DNA from: Lindgomyces ingoldianus
Lineage: Eukaryota > Ascomycota > Dothideomycetes > Pleosporales > Lindgomycetaceae
Reading direction: 5' to 3'
DNA: 64,000 bases
Assembly: GCF_010093535.1 (NCBI RefSeq)
Contig: NW_022985231.1
Coordinates: 1-64,000 of the forward strand
The notes below the pieces were generated by a model that was not told the origin of the DNA, did no database searches, and worked only from the letters and a program-made list of their open reading frames with translations. Below are positions 33,080 to 45,791 of this stretch, one piece after another (position 1 is the stretch's first letter; every line of letters begins with the position of its first letter). The position numbers and the translations under genes are program-made.

Positions 33080-34946
33080 ATGGCAATCCTAGGGAATCGA
33101 GAGCAGCTAACGACGGATCCGCGCTTGACCAACATCGCAAAAGCCGATACGATACCATGGTATAGGAAACCGAATTTACGGCTCTTGTATCTGATTTTGG
33201 TTCCATGTGCGCTGGGTGTAGAAATGACCTCTGGATACGACTCGTCTATGATGGTAAACGTTGCGGTACTTCGTGGACCATGAAGCTGATGGTGCGCAGA
33301 ATGGACTCCAAGCTGTGCCAGCATGGGATAAATGTATGTATCCCACAAATAGTCGCATAGAGAGATGGTACTAAGAGGACTAGATTTTAACCACCCCACA
33401 GGATCTCGCCTCGGTCTCTACAATGCGATGTATTCCCTCGGTGCGCTTCTCGCGGTTCCATTTGTACCTTTCGTCTCCGACAGGCTTGGTCGTCGCCGGA
33501 CTATTCTCTTTGCATCCGTTATCATGATCATGGGTGGTGAGTACCTTCAGGCTCCTCCCCGGGCCGCCAATCGTCTGCTGATGAAGTGTAGCGGCTATTC
33601 AAGGAGGCTCACAAAACTACAACATGTTCATGGCGTCTCGGTGGCTCCTTGGTTTCGGCATCCCATTTGCTATTGTGAACGCGTCCTCGCTGCTAGGCGA
33701 GCTCGGATACGCTAAAGAACGTGCGGTTCTCACGAGTGTTTTTAATGCATCTTGGTTTGTTGGTAAGCTAATCCTACTCGGTTTACGCTAGCAGTTCCAT
33801 TGACAAATTTTGAATCTTCGCAGGGTCCATTGTCGCAGCCGGAACGACGTACGGCACATTCACGATAACAACCACGTGGTCCTGGCGCATTCCCTCTCTG
33901 CTCCAAGCTTTCCCATCGCTCCTGCAAATTATCTTCATGTATTTCTGCCCCGAAAGTCCTCGATGGCTGATTGCCAAAGACCGCAACGAGGAAGCGCTTG
34001 GTATCCTCCAGAAATATCATGGCGAAGGCATTGATGGAGAAGAATTCGTGCGTCTCGAATACGCCCAAATCCGCAGCACCATCACGCTCGAACTCGAAAA
34101 TGCCCGCAAATTCGCCTGGGCTGATGCGTGGCGTGATCCAGCTATGCGACGTCGCTTCTTCCTTGCTGGAGTGACGGGCTGGTTCACGCAATGGTCCGGA
34201 AATAACCTGATTTCGTTCTACCTTAAGTTGATTCTGAACCAAATCGGTATCACGAATCCCAGGACGGTACAGAAAGTGATTCTGAGTAACACTTGCTGGA
34301 GTCTGATCAACGGGCTACCAATCGCACTCATCTCGCCGCGGTTCCCGCGCCGGAAGGGATTTCTGTTTTGCACGATTGGAATGTTGTGTGTGTATATCGT
34401 CTGGACTATTGCGTCAGCTCGGAGGGAGATTACGCATACAAACTCGGCGGCTATTGCGGTGGTCGTATTCATTTTCGTATACTCGCCGTACGCATTTCCC
34501 TTCCTTCTGAGAACAAAGAGCTTAATACTCGAGTTTCCTGGTGCTAACCGATCAACTACAGGTTCTACAACATCGGCTGGAACGCGCTGGCTTACACCTA
34601 CATGGTTGAAATCTTTCCATTTCAGCAACGGGCCAAAGGCATCGCGTTCGAGCAACTCACCGTCCGCCTTGCCAACTTTTTCAACACATATGTCAATCCG
34701 ATTGCGATGGCTAGCATCAAGTGGAAGTACTACATCTTCTACTGTGTGTGGATGATTGTGGAGATCAGCACCGTGTACTTTATGTTTCCGGAGACGCATA
34801 ATCGGACTTTAGAGGAGTTGAGTTTCATGTTTGAAGGTAAAGAGAAACAGCTGCAGGCAGAGGAGGGTGTGAATAAAGTCTTGCATGAGGTTGAGGGAAA
34901 GGGAAGCTCCGTGCAGCTGGAGGAAGTTGAGAAGAGTGAGGCGTGA
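33080..34946 (+). CDS. MFS sugar transporter (sugar porter family)
   Basis: Six exons (33080-33253, 33300-33333, 33384-33536, 33592-33762, 33824-34487, 34562-34946; introns 46, 50, 55, 61 and 74 bp) encode 526 residues, the normal size. Sugar porter signatures are present: GYDSSMMNGLQAVPAWD after transmembrane segment 1, DRLGRRRTILFAS between segments 2 and 3, SRWLLGFG in segment 4, PESPRWLIAKDR before the central loop, and PETHNRTLEELSFMF at the end. These, with twelve predicted membrane segments, place it in the plasma membrane as a proton-coupled hexose, disaccharide (lactose permease-like) or related sugar carrier. Which sugar cannot be read from the sequence. The 34-base second exon is unusually small but is required to restore the NGLQAVPAWDKY segment. 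Confidence 0.9.
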
Positions 34947-35506
34947 GCACAGACTCTAGTACGACGTCACGAACTGTCAGTTCAATCATCTCACTTGGAT
35001 CATGGCAGGTGTTCATTGAGAACAGAAGTCTGCATCCTATATATGCTATTTTCGATTATAGCAACAGGTTCGGTCGCTCACCTCCTCTCTAATAGCGTTC
35101 CGCAATTTTTGCGAATGTGTTGGATGGCTTCTGGAATGCCATACGAAACACGTGGCAATTATCACAGGTTATGGGTGGAGTTTCCATGAGTCTCCACCTA
35201 AGAGAAGGATTTGCAGAGAATGGAGCAGAGCATCACCCTAAGGGCGGTGACTGGTGATTATTTTTGCCTAGATACTATGACATGTTATCACAGAATACGG
35301 AACACAACCCGGGTGGATTTGATCTATCAAGTCTCTTACTAGAATTGATAAGGACGGAAAAAGGATACTAATAACCATCACAAATTAGGTCTTGGAAATG
35401 TTTTGTTGTGGGCAAGCATATAGTATAACGCAAGTGATGGGCCATTTACAAATAACGATGCTTTTCTCACACTACTCTGTCTGTAACCCGGCTTACATTC
35501 TCCTAT
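34947..35506. other. Intergenic region between convergent genes
   Basis: Lies between the stops of the transporter (plus) and the DUF8021-like gene (minus). No gene, repeat or RNA is recognised. Confidence 0.4.
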
Positions 35507-37402
35507 CTAAAAACCCTTCTCCTCCGTCCAAGCAGATGAATATCCATACGGCATCCACTTGACCATCCCTTCCACCCTCGAAATTGCCCCATTATCAACC
35601 TTAATCAATTGCGGAATCAAATACGTACTCGGCACACTTGCTGTCACAGGCAAAGAACCTGGTCCAGTCGCCGTATTATCGATCATCGCAACCACCATCA
35701 CCACACCTTTCTCAGCATCCGTAACCAGAACGCGCCGATCTCGAACCGTGCTCGTGAGATTGTACAAGCCGTTGGGAGAAACCCCATGGCCGGCCATCTG
35801 AGCCGCGCAAGTCAGGTTTCCTTGTACACCGTTGTCGCGGCGGAGACAGGATGTCGTGAATGGGGTATCTGTACTAGAATGCTGCTCCAGGCCGTCAAAA
35901 TAGGACGTCATAATCGTGGATGGTATACTGGTAGCAGTGGCTCCAGTTCCGTTTTGGAGGAACACTGGGTCAAGAGGACCGAGAGGATCGCTTTCCCACT
36001 CCACTGGAAGAGGTGGGCGCATGAGAGTCATCGTGCCGAACCTTGAGCCGGATGACTCTGCTCTTACAGCGTTGGCTTCGATCTCGGTGATTTTGCCACT
36101 ATCAACCCTAATTCGAAGGGCAAGGACACCCGGGGTCGTGTGCTCTTTGGTAAGCCCCCAGTATCCAGCTGTTCCGCTCGTAGGGTCTGCAAATTGCGCT
36201 GCATACTCGTCTACTCCAGGCTTGGAGAAACTGCGGAGACTCAACCATAAGCCATCACCCACATCGATGAACTGTCCATTTTCAGAATATCGCACACCTT
36301 GGGCTAACGGAAGAGTTGAAGCGTTATGAACCAACATGGCTTGAAGGACCTGGTCCAGAACTTTGCTAAGACAAATACGATCGCAAGGGTCTCCCATGAA
36401 AATGCTGTTGCTGGTATCCTGGGAAGAGACTGGAGGGAGAGGAGAACCCACGAATGCCGATCGCATACCATACGGATTCTCAGTCAGGGTCATTTCAATA
36501 CGGAACAACTTATCCCCCTTCAAGCGGAATCCCTCAGTCGCTTGCAACGTCCGTGGGACATCGAAATATGCGGGAATGGGCGAGGATGTGCCATTCACGC
36601 TCGGCAGTTCCCTGACCGTGCTATTATGATCAAGAATGGTCATCGAAAGCACAACCTGGCGTTCTTCATCCACGAGAAACCTACGGTCGCGGATTTTGGT
36701 AACGAAACCTAGGAATCCCGTCTGAAATTGGGCCTCGCAGCCAAGTGAGGCAAATGCTGTGTCGTTGGAATGACCATAAGGGTCCCCGGTTCTCTGGTTG
36801 GTAGTATTAAGACCATCTTCTAGGCGATTGCAGTCTTTGTCGAAGAAAGAGTAGTTTCCTTTGGGGTCGTTGCGTTCCATACCGGTGTAGTACTTGTTAC
36901 TCTGCGTGATAAGCCTGTCCCGTGATATGCGTTGGGCTAGTGGCACGGCTTCCAACCATACAGCTTCCGGTTGGGTCATATTTTCATAGCGGGCAGCACC
37001 GATCGGATCGCGGGTGATTTGCGTCTCGATCTCAGTTATCTTCCTATCATCATTTATCTTGAGCCGGGCGATATAGATAGTACCCACGCCGTTTTCCTTG
37101 AGTGTTGTAATGGCGCCTACTTCGTTGGCTTCCGGGTCTGCGAAGACATGGCGGTATTTGCCCGGAGAGCTGGCGACAAGCCACTCTCCCTCCCCAAGTG
37201 GGACTATCTGCTGATTCTCCACATACTTTACGCCTGGCGCTGTCGGTAGACGTTTTGGGTCGTGAGCCGCTATAGCAGTGAGGTATTCCGACATCAGGCT
37301 TTCTAGACACGACCGATCGCAGCCTCCAGATTGTGGCTGCGCAATAACTAGAACCGCAACCGACGCCACAGCCGCAATAACATTTCGAAGCCAAGTCGTC
37401 AT
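35507..37402 (-). CDS. Secreted protein with two DUF8021-like domains
   Basis: A single uninterrupted exon encodes 631 residues. A signal peptide (LRNVIAAVASVAVLVIAQ) is followed by two related halves. The first begins at CDRSCLESLMSEYLTAI near residue 28 and the second at CDRICLSKVLDQVLQAM near 340. Both continue with a GVKYVENQQ or GVRYSENGQ segment, a GEGEWL or GDGLWL segment, a KITEIE motif (about 105 and 425), a repeated cysteine-bearing segment, RDRR(F/V)LV and a final PYGMRSAF or PYGYSSAW. This fits the fungal secreted DUF8021 family, of unknown function, found as one or more copies. Several NxS/T sites are present. A SnoaL-like fold has been suggested by similar layout elsewhere; that is inference. 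A TATA-like run lies about 115 bp upstream. Confidence 0.85.
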   Translation of the reverse strand: MTTWLRNVIAAVASVAVLVIAQPQSGGCDRSCLESLMSEYLTAIAAHDPKRLPTAPGVKYVENQQIVPLGEGEWLVASSPGKYRHVFADPEANEVGAITTLKENGVGTIYIARLKINDDRKITEIETQITRDPIGAARYENMTQPEAVWLEAVPLAQRISRDRLITQSNKYYTGMERNDPKGNYSFFDKDCNRLEDGLNTTNQRTGDPYGHSNDTAFASLGCEAQFQTGFLGFVTKIRDRRFLVDEERQVVLSMTILDHNSTVRELPSVNGTSSPIPAYFDVPRTLQATEGFRLKGDKLFRIEMTLTENPYGMRSAFVGSPLPPVSSQDTSNSIFMGDPCDRICLSKVLDQVLQAMLVHNASTLPLAQGVRYSENGQFIDVGDGLWLSLRSFSKPGVDEYAAQFADPTSGTAGYWGLTKEHTTPGVLALRIRVDSGKITEIEANAVRAESSGSRFGTMTLMRPPLPVEWESDPLGPLDPVFLQNGTGATATSIPSTIMTSYFDGLEQHSSTDTPFTTSCLRRDNGVQGNLTCAAQMAGHGVSPNGLYNLTSTVRDRRVLVTDAEKGVVMVVAMIDNTATGPGSLPVTASVPSTYLIPQLIKVDNGAISRVEGMVKWMPYGYSSAWTEEKGF

Positions 37403-37962
37403 TTCGGATTAGGTTAGAGTGAGTGAAGCGTTGCGCTCCTCCCGAGGTCGGTGTTCGATTCAAAAGTTCTTCGATCCTCCAACGGAAACACAGTGAACGT
37501 AACGGGAAGGACATCGGCGATGTATATACCTCATTGGACTTGAAGATCGACAACCGCTGTGTCGGTGAGCCTCCACACATCTAGCCCTGGAAAGTAATAT
37601 GTTTGTGTTAGACTTTCTCGTTTTAGCCGACCAATTCGGCATCTACAACGTCACGTGCGTTGTGGGGAGCTAGGATTTTTGGGTAATTGGACTTGAGTGG
37701 GCAATTAGGAACCTTATTGTAGGGACACTCAATGGGACTTACCAAGTGGGGACTTACCAGCACATTGAGCAGTTGCATGAACCCTGGAAGCGTTCGAGAA
37801 GTATTCTGGAATGAAGAAGATGAACAACAAAAGCATTCCCTTTTCATTGAAACTGTATCTAACGCCTCTTCTTGATGGATATTGCCATGATGTGAGATTA
37901 CTTAAAGAACTCCTCCCTAACCTTCCGTGCCTTTTTCAACTCCCCAGAGTTTATCTCTCCCC
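37403..37962. other. Intergenic region
   Basis: Contains the promoter of the DUF8021-like gene and the short 3' region of the glucan synthase. No other feature is seen. Confidence 0.4.
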
Positions 37963-40900
37963 TCACGGCTTACTCAATTGCTCCTTCCTAAAAAATTTGA
38001 AAAACCCTAACGGAACAGCAAGCTGACAAGCCAACGCAATCCAAAACCAAGGCTTCCGCAACCCCTCCACTACTCCCGCCGAAAAATCTGGAAACACATC
38101 CCCAGGCCCATCCCTATCCGGCGCCGTCGCCTTCGCCACCATCGTCACCACCGTCCCCAACACTTGCGCCAACACCAACGACACCGCAATATGGATCCTC
38201 GTCAGCGTCTGCAAAAGCATCATCCCAAACCCCACACCCTGGAGCGCATCTAACACGCCCAGCCAAAGCCATAACGAGCGGCCCGCGAGAGCCCCAGCAA
38301 CTTGACCGCCAGGCATCCAAGGTACCCAGGTGCCGATTCCAGAGACGCCCCAGAGCATTTGCGCCCAGCGAGGGGCGCCGAGACCGATGGCAAAGATGGG
38401 GAGAATCCAGGAATGGTTTTTGCTGAGTTTGGCGAAGAGGAAGAGGAAGGCTGACCAGATGGCTACGAAGAATGCGAGGACGAGAAGGCCGATTGCCCAA
38501 TGCGGCGCAATACGGGAACTCCAGAGGTAGGACCAGTTGCGACCGTAAGGTGTGGAGAGGAAGTAGTTCTGCAGTGTTACTGTGATGAAGAACCAACCAA
38601 CTATCTTTCGCCGTAGGAGGGTGGTGTAGAAGGAAGGGATCTTCCCAGGAGATTGATGATAATATGGAGGAAGCGAAGTGAGGAGAATGACGCCAATTGC
38701 GAACAGGAAGATAGCTATCGGGATCGTGATCGCTGCAGCTTTTGGCGATGATGTGAGAGTGTTGTTGGCTGATGACGTTGTCATGGTGCTGCCCCAGTAG
38801 AACAGTGCTGTGATGTAGATCTGTTGAGTTCCTTGGATCAAACACGCTCGGAAGATCCAGGACTTAATGGGCGCGCCACCTAAATAGTTTGTTAGCGCAT
38901 GATTTCGAACATGACCAGAGTGGAATTTATCTGCAAAACTTCTTGCTGGGATCAAGGTGAACATAAACAGGACGCAAAGACCTGTCATGAATTGCTCTTG
39001 TTGCACCAGCGTGATGAGCAGAGAAGACCACGGGAAGAAGACTTACCCTCATCCCCAAAATTAAGCGCAAAAAAGATCGACCCACTCGACGATGCCGCCA
39101 CATAAAGCCCTGTTGCAATATTCTGTACCAAATCCCTCCCTGACCCAGCCTTTGCGAAGGGTGCCATACCCACGAACAAGAATGCAGTGCCATAAAAAGC
39201 AAACGGGACCGAAAGCACGTACTTTGAGGGCCGCATCCGGAACAAACCCCACCAGACACCAGACATTACAATGAAAACTGCGCCGAGAACATACAGCTTC
39301 GTTGCAGTCTGGCCCTGTGGGCCTGTAAGCAAAGTAATCTGGTACGAATTCGCAGCCATGATCTGACCCAGGGCAAGCAACAGAGAGTAAATCGGCCAAT
39401 CACCGATTCGAGTCTGCATCCATCGCTTGAGAAACGACGGCCGTCGATAATTCTCGCCGAGAAGGAATTCGTCAACGGTCGACGCCTGACTTAGGACATC
39501 ATCACTCTCATTCTCATCGAGAGAGCTGTACGGAGACACGCTACGGCTTCGAGCACTTTGGGAGCTGGATCGAGGCCATGCGGGGCTAGGACTGGGGCTT
39601 AATCGTCGATTTCCTCTTCTGAGTCTTTCGTTGCGCATCTTTCTGAACCATTCTTTTTCGCTTTCGACTAGGAATTCTTCGACGCAGAGACTAGTTTCGG
39701 ATGTCTTGCCGCTCAGGTTACTAAGCATGGTCTCAAACTTGTTGTAGTATACGCCCGTTGTATCATTAAAAGTCGGATTTACTTTTTGCAGACTAAAGTC
39801 TGATTTATTACCTTTGATATCCTTCAAGTCAAGGGCAGACGACCGGGTGCGTCTGTGGTGTGAAGACTTCACACGCAGCGGAAGGGAGCCTGGATCAAGA
39901 AGGCCATGCCTTGACCGTGACCTCGAGACCGACCCCTCGTCGAGAAAAGGTGGACGGGGAGTGCGTGATTTACTGCGTCCCCTTGAAAGATGCGCATCGT
40001 CTGAAGACTCTCTTAGGCCACCTTCAAGGGCACTCATAGTGCGTTGCAGTTCTACTTCTCGATAATTTGCTTCGGCCTGGTGGCGGCTAATAAAGAGCTC
40101 GTCATTATTATATAGAGTTGGCTGGCTCCCCAGTGGTAGACCCTCTGGGCTAATCTCATGGATCTCTGGCGTTTGTGGGCGCGAAGAGGTGTCGCGGTGT
40201 TGTAGCGGTGGTTCGGGTCTAAGACTTGCAAGATGGCCTGGTCCAGATCGAAGACCAAGAGAGAGACTGTGTTGCAGATTGCTACTGCGGATATCGGTTG
40301 ATGGTCCAGGGGAATCATCGCGACTGTCCCGGGCTTCGTAAGTGGATAACCGGTCGTTGCTAACTGCTCGAGACGCTGGATAAAAGAACGAATCGTCGGG
40401 CATTAGATTCTTCGTGGATGACCTCGAACGTGGACGGAAGATCCCATGATGAACTGAATCCTTTTCTTCTTTGTGTATGCGGATCGCTGTTTGCTGGAGC
40501 GTGTTGAGGTCCTCAACCCACTTCGCCACTGGAAACCGTTGCTTGGCGGATCGAGCCCTCATCATTGCTCTTACCTCTGTTTTTGAGGACAAGGCTTCTT
40601 CGATCGCTGACTTAAATTGATGTAGCATGTGTTGAGTAGTGGTCGACTCAACTGTGAACCACCATCCAGGCATCTGACCTAGCCCTCCAACTCGAGCACC
40701 GACACCAAGCGCTCCTTTCCTGCCGAACTCGACAGCTACGAGTCCAAACGGCTCATCTCGAGAGGGAATGAGAGCAAATTCCGCGCCACTGAAGATATAC
40801 GGTGGAAGAGCTGTGAATTCTGGTTTCGAGAAGACCCGCTTGGGGTATTTCTCCATCATCTTCCCGAGTTTCAATGCTGCGAATTTCCCATACATGTCGA

Positions 40901-43900
40901 TGACAGGACCGATACAAATCAATTGTACTTTAGAATGTTTTTCCAGGACAGCGGGGAATACATCTGCTATAAGGTCGACACCCTACATTCGTTAGCAGGC
41001 GTAACACCTTAGTGGGATCGGTATTACCTTCTGGTTACTCCACCGGCCAACAAATACGAAGAGGTCAGCTTCGGGATCTACCTCAAGACCCGCCCACTCT
41101 TGAGCCTGTCTTCTCAGCTCTCCGCGACCAGCTTCGTACTCCGGATCAACCGTGATGATCTCGGTCTCTTCCTTTCCACTCCATGGTGCCGTGTCGCTAG
41201 GGTCCGGGTTCGGCAATTTCCCGACTTCCTTCAAACCCCAGAAGATTGGATATCTAGCGTAAGACCTTTTGCCATATTTATTCGACACCCCAACCGCTCC
41301 GAATCCGCGTTGGTGGACTCGGAGATAGCTTGCTCCGGCGTGCAGGAGATTGAAGACTTCTCCAAATTGGATGTATTTCTCCACAATCGACTGGTCTAAA
41401 TTGAAGACACGACACACTTCTTGCTGCTCCTGAGGTGTGCGCATTGGCCATAGTCCTTGAAACTCTGCATTATGGAGTGATAGTGCACAGGGGATTGTTC
41501 GTCCTTCGGAAAGTAGGTATAGGGGTGCCGCAGCGCCATGATAATCGTTAATGTGGTACAAGTCGATGGGAAACCTCTTGATTGTTTCAGCAATACAGGC
41601 GTTCCAGGCGCTGTAGTATACGGCAGAATCAAGATCATCCATTCTTGGAGGGTATGGCTCAGATTTAGATTGTTGTCGAAAGATTGGTGCATCCAGCAAC
41701 ACGTAGGTGATGTTGTTGAGTTTGTGGTACTGCACCTGGACCTCGTACGCAGTACCGAGAACGGTCACCGTCATTGGATCTGCCGGAGTATCGATAGGAT
41801 AGTCAATTCCTCCGACGCAGGGAACAACCCAGATCAAGTCTTGATGAGGCAAATTCTTGCCCATAAGCTGCGCCATCACACCTAGACCACCGATCTTGAT
41901 CTTAATTCCCCAGTCTTCGATGTCGTACTCCATTGTCGCGATGAGGATCATGGGCCTTTTCTTCGCAGCCCCAAAGGAAATGGTAGATGCTGGCGCTGGA
42001 GAGGCATCTCGCGACCTCGGGAAGCCGAGATGGAGGTGAGATTTCTGCCTTTCTTCCATCTCTTCGTCGGGGAGTCTTTCAAATGTGTTGCGACGCCAAA
42101 AGGATAGCGTGGCGAAAGTTTGTTTGGTGACTCCGATCTTGTTAAACTTTACACCATAGAAAGCGCCCATGTAAACCCATATACTAACCGCTGCAGTTAA
42201 CACTGGGAGTGACCAAAGAAGCCCAAACATGAGCACCTGAATGGCCCTATTTCCAGTTGGGACAAATTTGTAGGTCATATTGGCATCATCAATATCAATT
42301 CGATAGGCCAAATGTGGAGGGGCTGGTAGTAGGGACATGTTGAGCACATTCGGTGCAACCGAATCCGGAGGCTGTCGGTCCATCACACCATCATTGTCGA
42401 TGTCGCCCATAACGAATCCTGCATCAGGCCTGCCATCCGGATTCAGACCCCACACATTGACTTGAATGGTTGAAGGCCACTCAGTCATCAGATGGAACTT
42501 CCATTTGCCATCGTTGTCTTGCCGAAATGAATTATCGAGACCGCTGTCAAAGCCAAATTCGTTAAACGAACCGTGGGCAAACAAATGCGGGAATCGTCTT
42601 GAAGGGCCTCTCCAATTTGCGTCTGCGTGTTGAACATGATCGCTGCTTCCAGTTATCCGGTTCCAGTATTGAAGTACGACGTGGTCGCCTTCCCATTTCT
42701 GGCGCTTCGTCCCAGACCAAGGCTGCTTAGCCAAGCTAGTGTTGCCGCCTTTGTAGTCCATCCAGTCGCTCCAGCTCGACGCCCAATTCAGTGAGTATCT
42801 CCATTTGTTCGCGCCAGATGCTAGATGTGATACGTGCAGGCCATTTGAGTCCTTGTACAGGACTCCGGTAGAGTAGTTTGCAGCTCGAGGGAAGACCATA
42901 GGGTTATCCTTATGTCCAACCCTAATCATGAAGCGATCGTTAGAATTTGTGAAACGTACCCCGTCCTCTGTGCTAGCATTACGAACGGTGATCGTATAAA
43001 TACCATGCGAAACGCTGCGTAACGTGCTTTTCCATGTCCAAGTCGAGACGACACCGCCAACTAGACGGGAGGGATTGGAACTCGAGACGTTGGAACATTG
43101 AACAGAATCTTTGTCCAGGGTCGCGGATAGAGGTCCCTCAGTATCGGATGTAATGAGTAGGTTGTCGGCGATCTGATTACAATCCATTGGCTCAGAGAAC
43201 TGGAATTCGATTTCAACGGCATTTTCAGCACTCAGGGGGAGTTTGGACTCGATCTGAGCGTCGTGCCCTGGAAGGAATTTCGTGATCAACGGTACCGGAG
43301 GAAGCCAGCTCTCTTTTGGTACGTAAACCCTGAAGTCCCAGGCCTTCATGTCGAGTTCCTCCACGCAGCCATTGAACTTCTCAGAACCATCAATACCTAG
43401 CTTTGTGTCACTGGCACTGAGTTCGACTTCGTCGTAGGGAGCGAGAAGATTCTTCAGAGTTGTGCCCTCATCGAATGCAGAAATCAGTGCGTCATTGGAT
43501 TTACAGTCGAATTTGTATTTGACATCATGGTCTTCGTTTTGGTAAACCAGCCAAACCATCTGAGTTGTGTTGCTGGTTAAATTCTGGATTCCGGGATATT
43601 GATCCCTCATTACACTCCATATGCCGAACTCGGTGGCAGTTCCATTTGATCCTGGGAGTTGGACAAGACGAGTTCGATTTGAGAGTGATTGAAGGAAGTA
43701 GCCATCGTTCAGAACCGGGTACTGGGTTCGCCGATAGTACATTGTCTTAATGATGTTGTGGACGGGACTCGAAGGATCTCGGTGGTCCTGGCTTACGGTA
43801 TCATCGTGGCAGCCATGGAGCGCGGCATCGAGAGGAAAGTCGTGGTACTGTGAGCTACCCAGGCCGTAGCAGCCGTGGTTCTGCCAGCCTAACGCAGACG

Positions 43901-45791
43901 ACATGGGTTGTCTCCCAAAAATATAATTGTCGGCTGTACTGTCTAGTACATAGAAAGATTGTTCCTCGCCCCAGAGCAGGAGCGGGATGCCTGGGATATA
44001 AAGCGTTGTGACAAAGAGACCGAGCAACATTCTCTCGGTACCATGGCTGATAGCAGGCCACCTGAAAACATCCTAGTATAATCAGCACGATACAAAAATG
44101 ATAGAGTTCCACAAGCCTTTACCTGATTCGTTACGCCATACATATGTCTTGGATCAAACTCTCCCGTTTCAGCATTGATCATGTCATTCGTGGTGAGCAT
44201 GGTGTTCCAAGCATCTACGAAGTTTATTGGGACATCGTAGCCAGCAGCTAGATTTCCACTCATTCCTAGGAACCGCGTGAGTGATCGGTAGATGCTATAG
44301 TGGAAGGCTGCCCCGTCGAGCGCATTCTTGCCCGGAGCCCGAAGGAACCACTTGTCATCGGAACTGTTCGTCAGTGAGATAGCTAGCGTCATATTCTTAG
44401 GGGCCTGATCAGGCTGTCTCCCTCGTCCAATATAAATGGAACCAAAAGAGTTTCCCCCAGTGATCTCACCGGGCATGAAGAAGTTGTTTTTGCCATACTT
44501 CCGAGCGCATTGCCGCATGTAGTCTCCGAATTCGGCTTGGGCATCTACAGTGACTTGTGTGGCCTTGTCAAAACGGAAACCATCGATATCAAGCATTGCT
44601 ATCGTCATGCACGAGAAGTGTTGGAGCTTCTCTCGTACTGAAGGAACCCATTCTCGTAAGCGGTCTTGGACGGAGGCGAATTTTGAGAGCTGGCGCTGCC
44701 AATCAGGGAAGACGCCGAACGCTTCTGTATCGCCATACTGTGGTAATTAAGCTATCAGCACAGGGAATATAGAATGCTGGTATCGACACTGGAAGAGTAG
44801 ACAGGAAGGAATTGAACTGCCAATCTTCTCAATAGAAGATACGATGTGCCGTCATGCGTGATGAAGGAGAGGCTGTGACGAACCTGATCAAATTCGCTAT
44901 CATAGCATCCAGCCAGCTCTTTAAAAATTGGGCTGGATTCTTTCAACACCGGGAGTCCAGACTCATTCCAAAATCGAGGATATTCGCATTTATCTTTATA
45001 GGTGTTCCCGAACGAGAAGTCGTGATACTGTCGGTCGCTTTTCCACGACACCTTATGTTCCTCTGGCCGAAAGGGTGCCGTGGAATTGAGGAAGCCGTTG
45101 AAGCCTATCAAATCACCCATGCTGCGAGAGAGGTATTAGCTATCGAGAGAGTGTGCCTAGGGAAACACTTACGTTGACATCGTATTGTCGAGAATGACAT
45201 ACATGCCCCGCTTGTGGATTTCGTTCACTGCGGCTCGCCATGCAGTAATATCCCCAAAATGCTTATCAAGGAGGGTTAGATCCAACGGCTGTCTTACTGT
45301 TAGCGAGTATTCGAATGGTAGAAACGGTGGTGCAAATTTACCGAGTACGCATTGGCTTTCCAAGCGTCGTTTATGAATGGTGAACCGGCGATGTAGACAC
45401 CCTAATCAAATCAACCTAGCACCTTCGGTCGGCAATATGACTCTACCTTTACACCTAGCCCCTGAATGTAATCGAGACTGTCGACCAAGCCTGCCAAATC
45501 ACCCCCATGTCGAAGCTGATTGCTTTGCGGATCACGTTCGAATACCGTACCGTTGATATCATCATTCGTTGGGTCTCCATTGACGAACCGGTCCAAGAAC
45601 AAAGTGTAGAATGGAAACCTCCAGTTAGATGGTGACGGGTGGAAATCATGACCCTTCCATTCTCCCCAGTATTCTAAAGGTGCGGTAGCTGATTGATTCT
45701 CGTTGAGATTGTAGCCAAGATACGCCTTGTCGAATCTCAAGCATGAGACAAGGGATGCGAAGACAAAGTGAACTAAAAGAGAAAGAAACAT
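37963..45791 (-). CDS. ags1: Cell wall alpha-1,3-glucan synthase
   Basis: Eight exons on the minus strand (45791-45447, 45401-45342, 45288-45173, 45121-44884, 44737-44123, 44072-41028, 40982-39047, 38879-37963) encode 2,423 residues, the usual size. Order: signal peptide; extracellular GH13 alpha-amylase-like domain (about 40-520; FLDRFVNGDPTND, LDLTLLDKHFG, DIDGFRFDKATQV, PGIPLLLWGEEQ); a membrane segment near 1075 (GLLWSLPVLTAAVSIWVYMG); a cytosolic GT5 glycosyltransferase domain from about 1165 (IKIGGLGVMAQLMGK, LSLHNAEFQGLWP, FVGRWSNQKGVDL, SRDEPFGLVAVEFG); a Ser/Arg-rich region; and a multi-pass C-terminal part from about 2000. It makes alpha-1,3-glucan at the plasma membrane. Introns run 45-51 bp except 146 bp (44738-44883) and 167 bp (38880-39046). 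A start 28 codons upstream would use GTG and is not favoured. No amyD/amylase partner flanks it. Confidence 0.93.

Noticed and set aside
41100..42039. Plus-strand frames inside the glucan synthase
   Set aside because: Antisense to a highly conserved glycosyltransferase domain; no domain content of their own.
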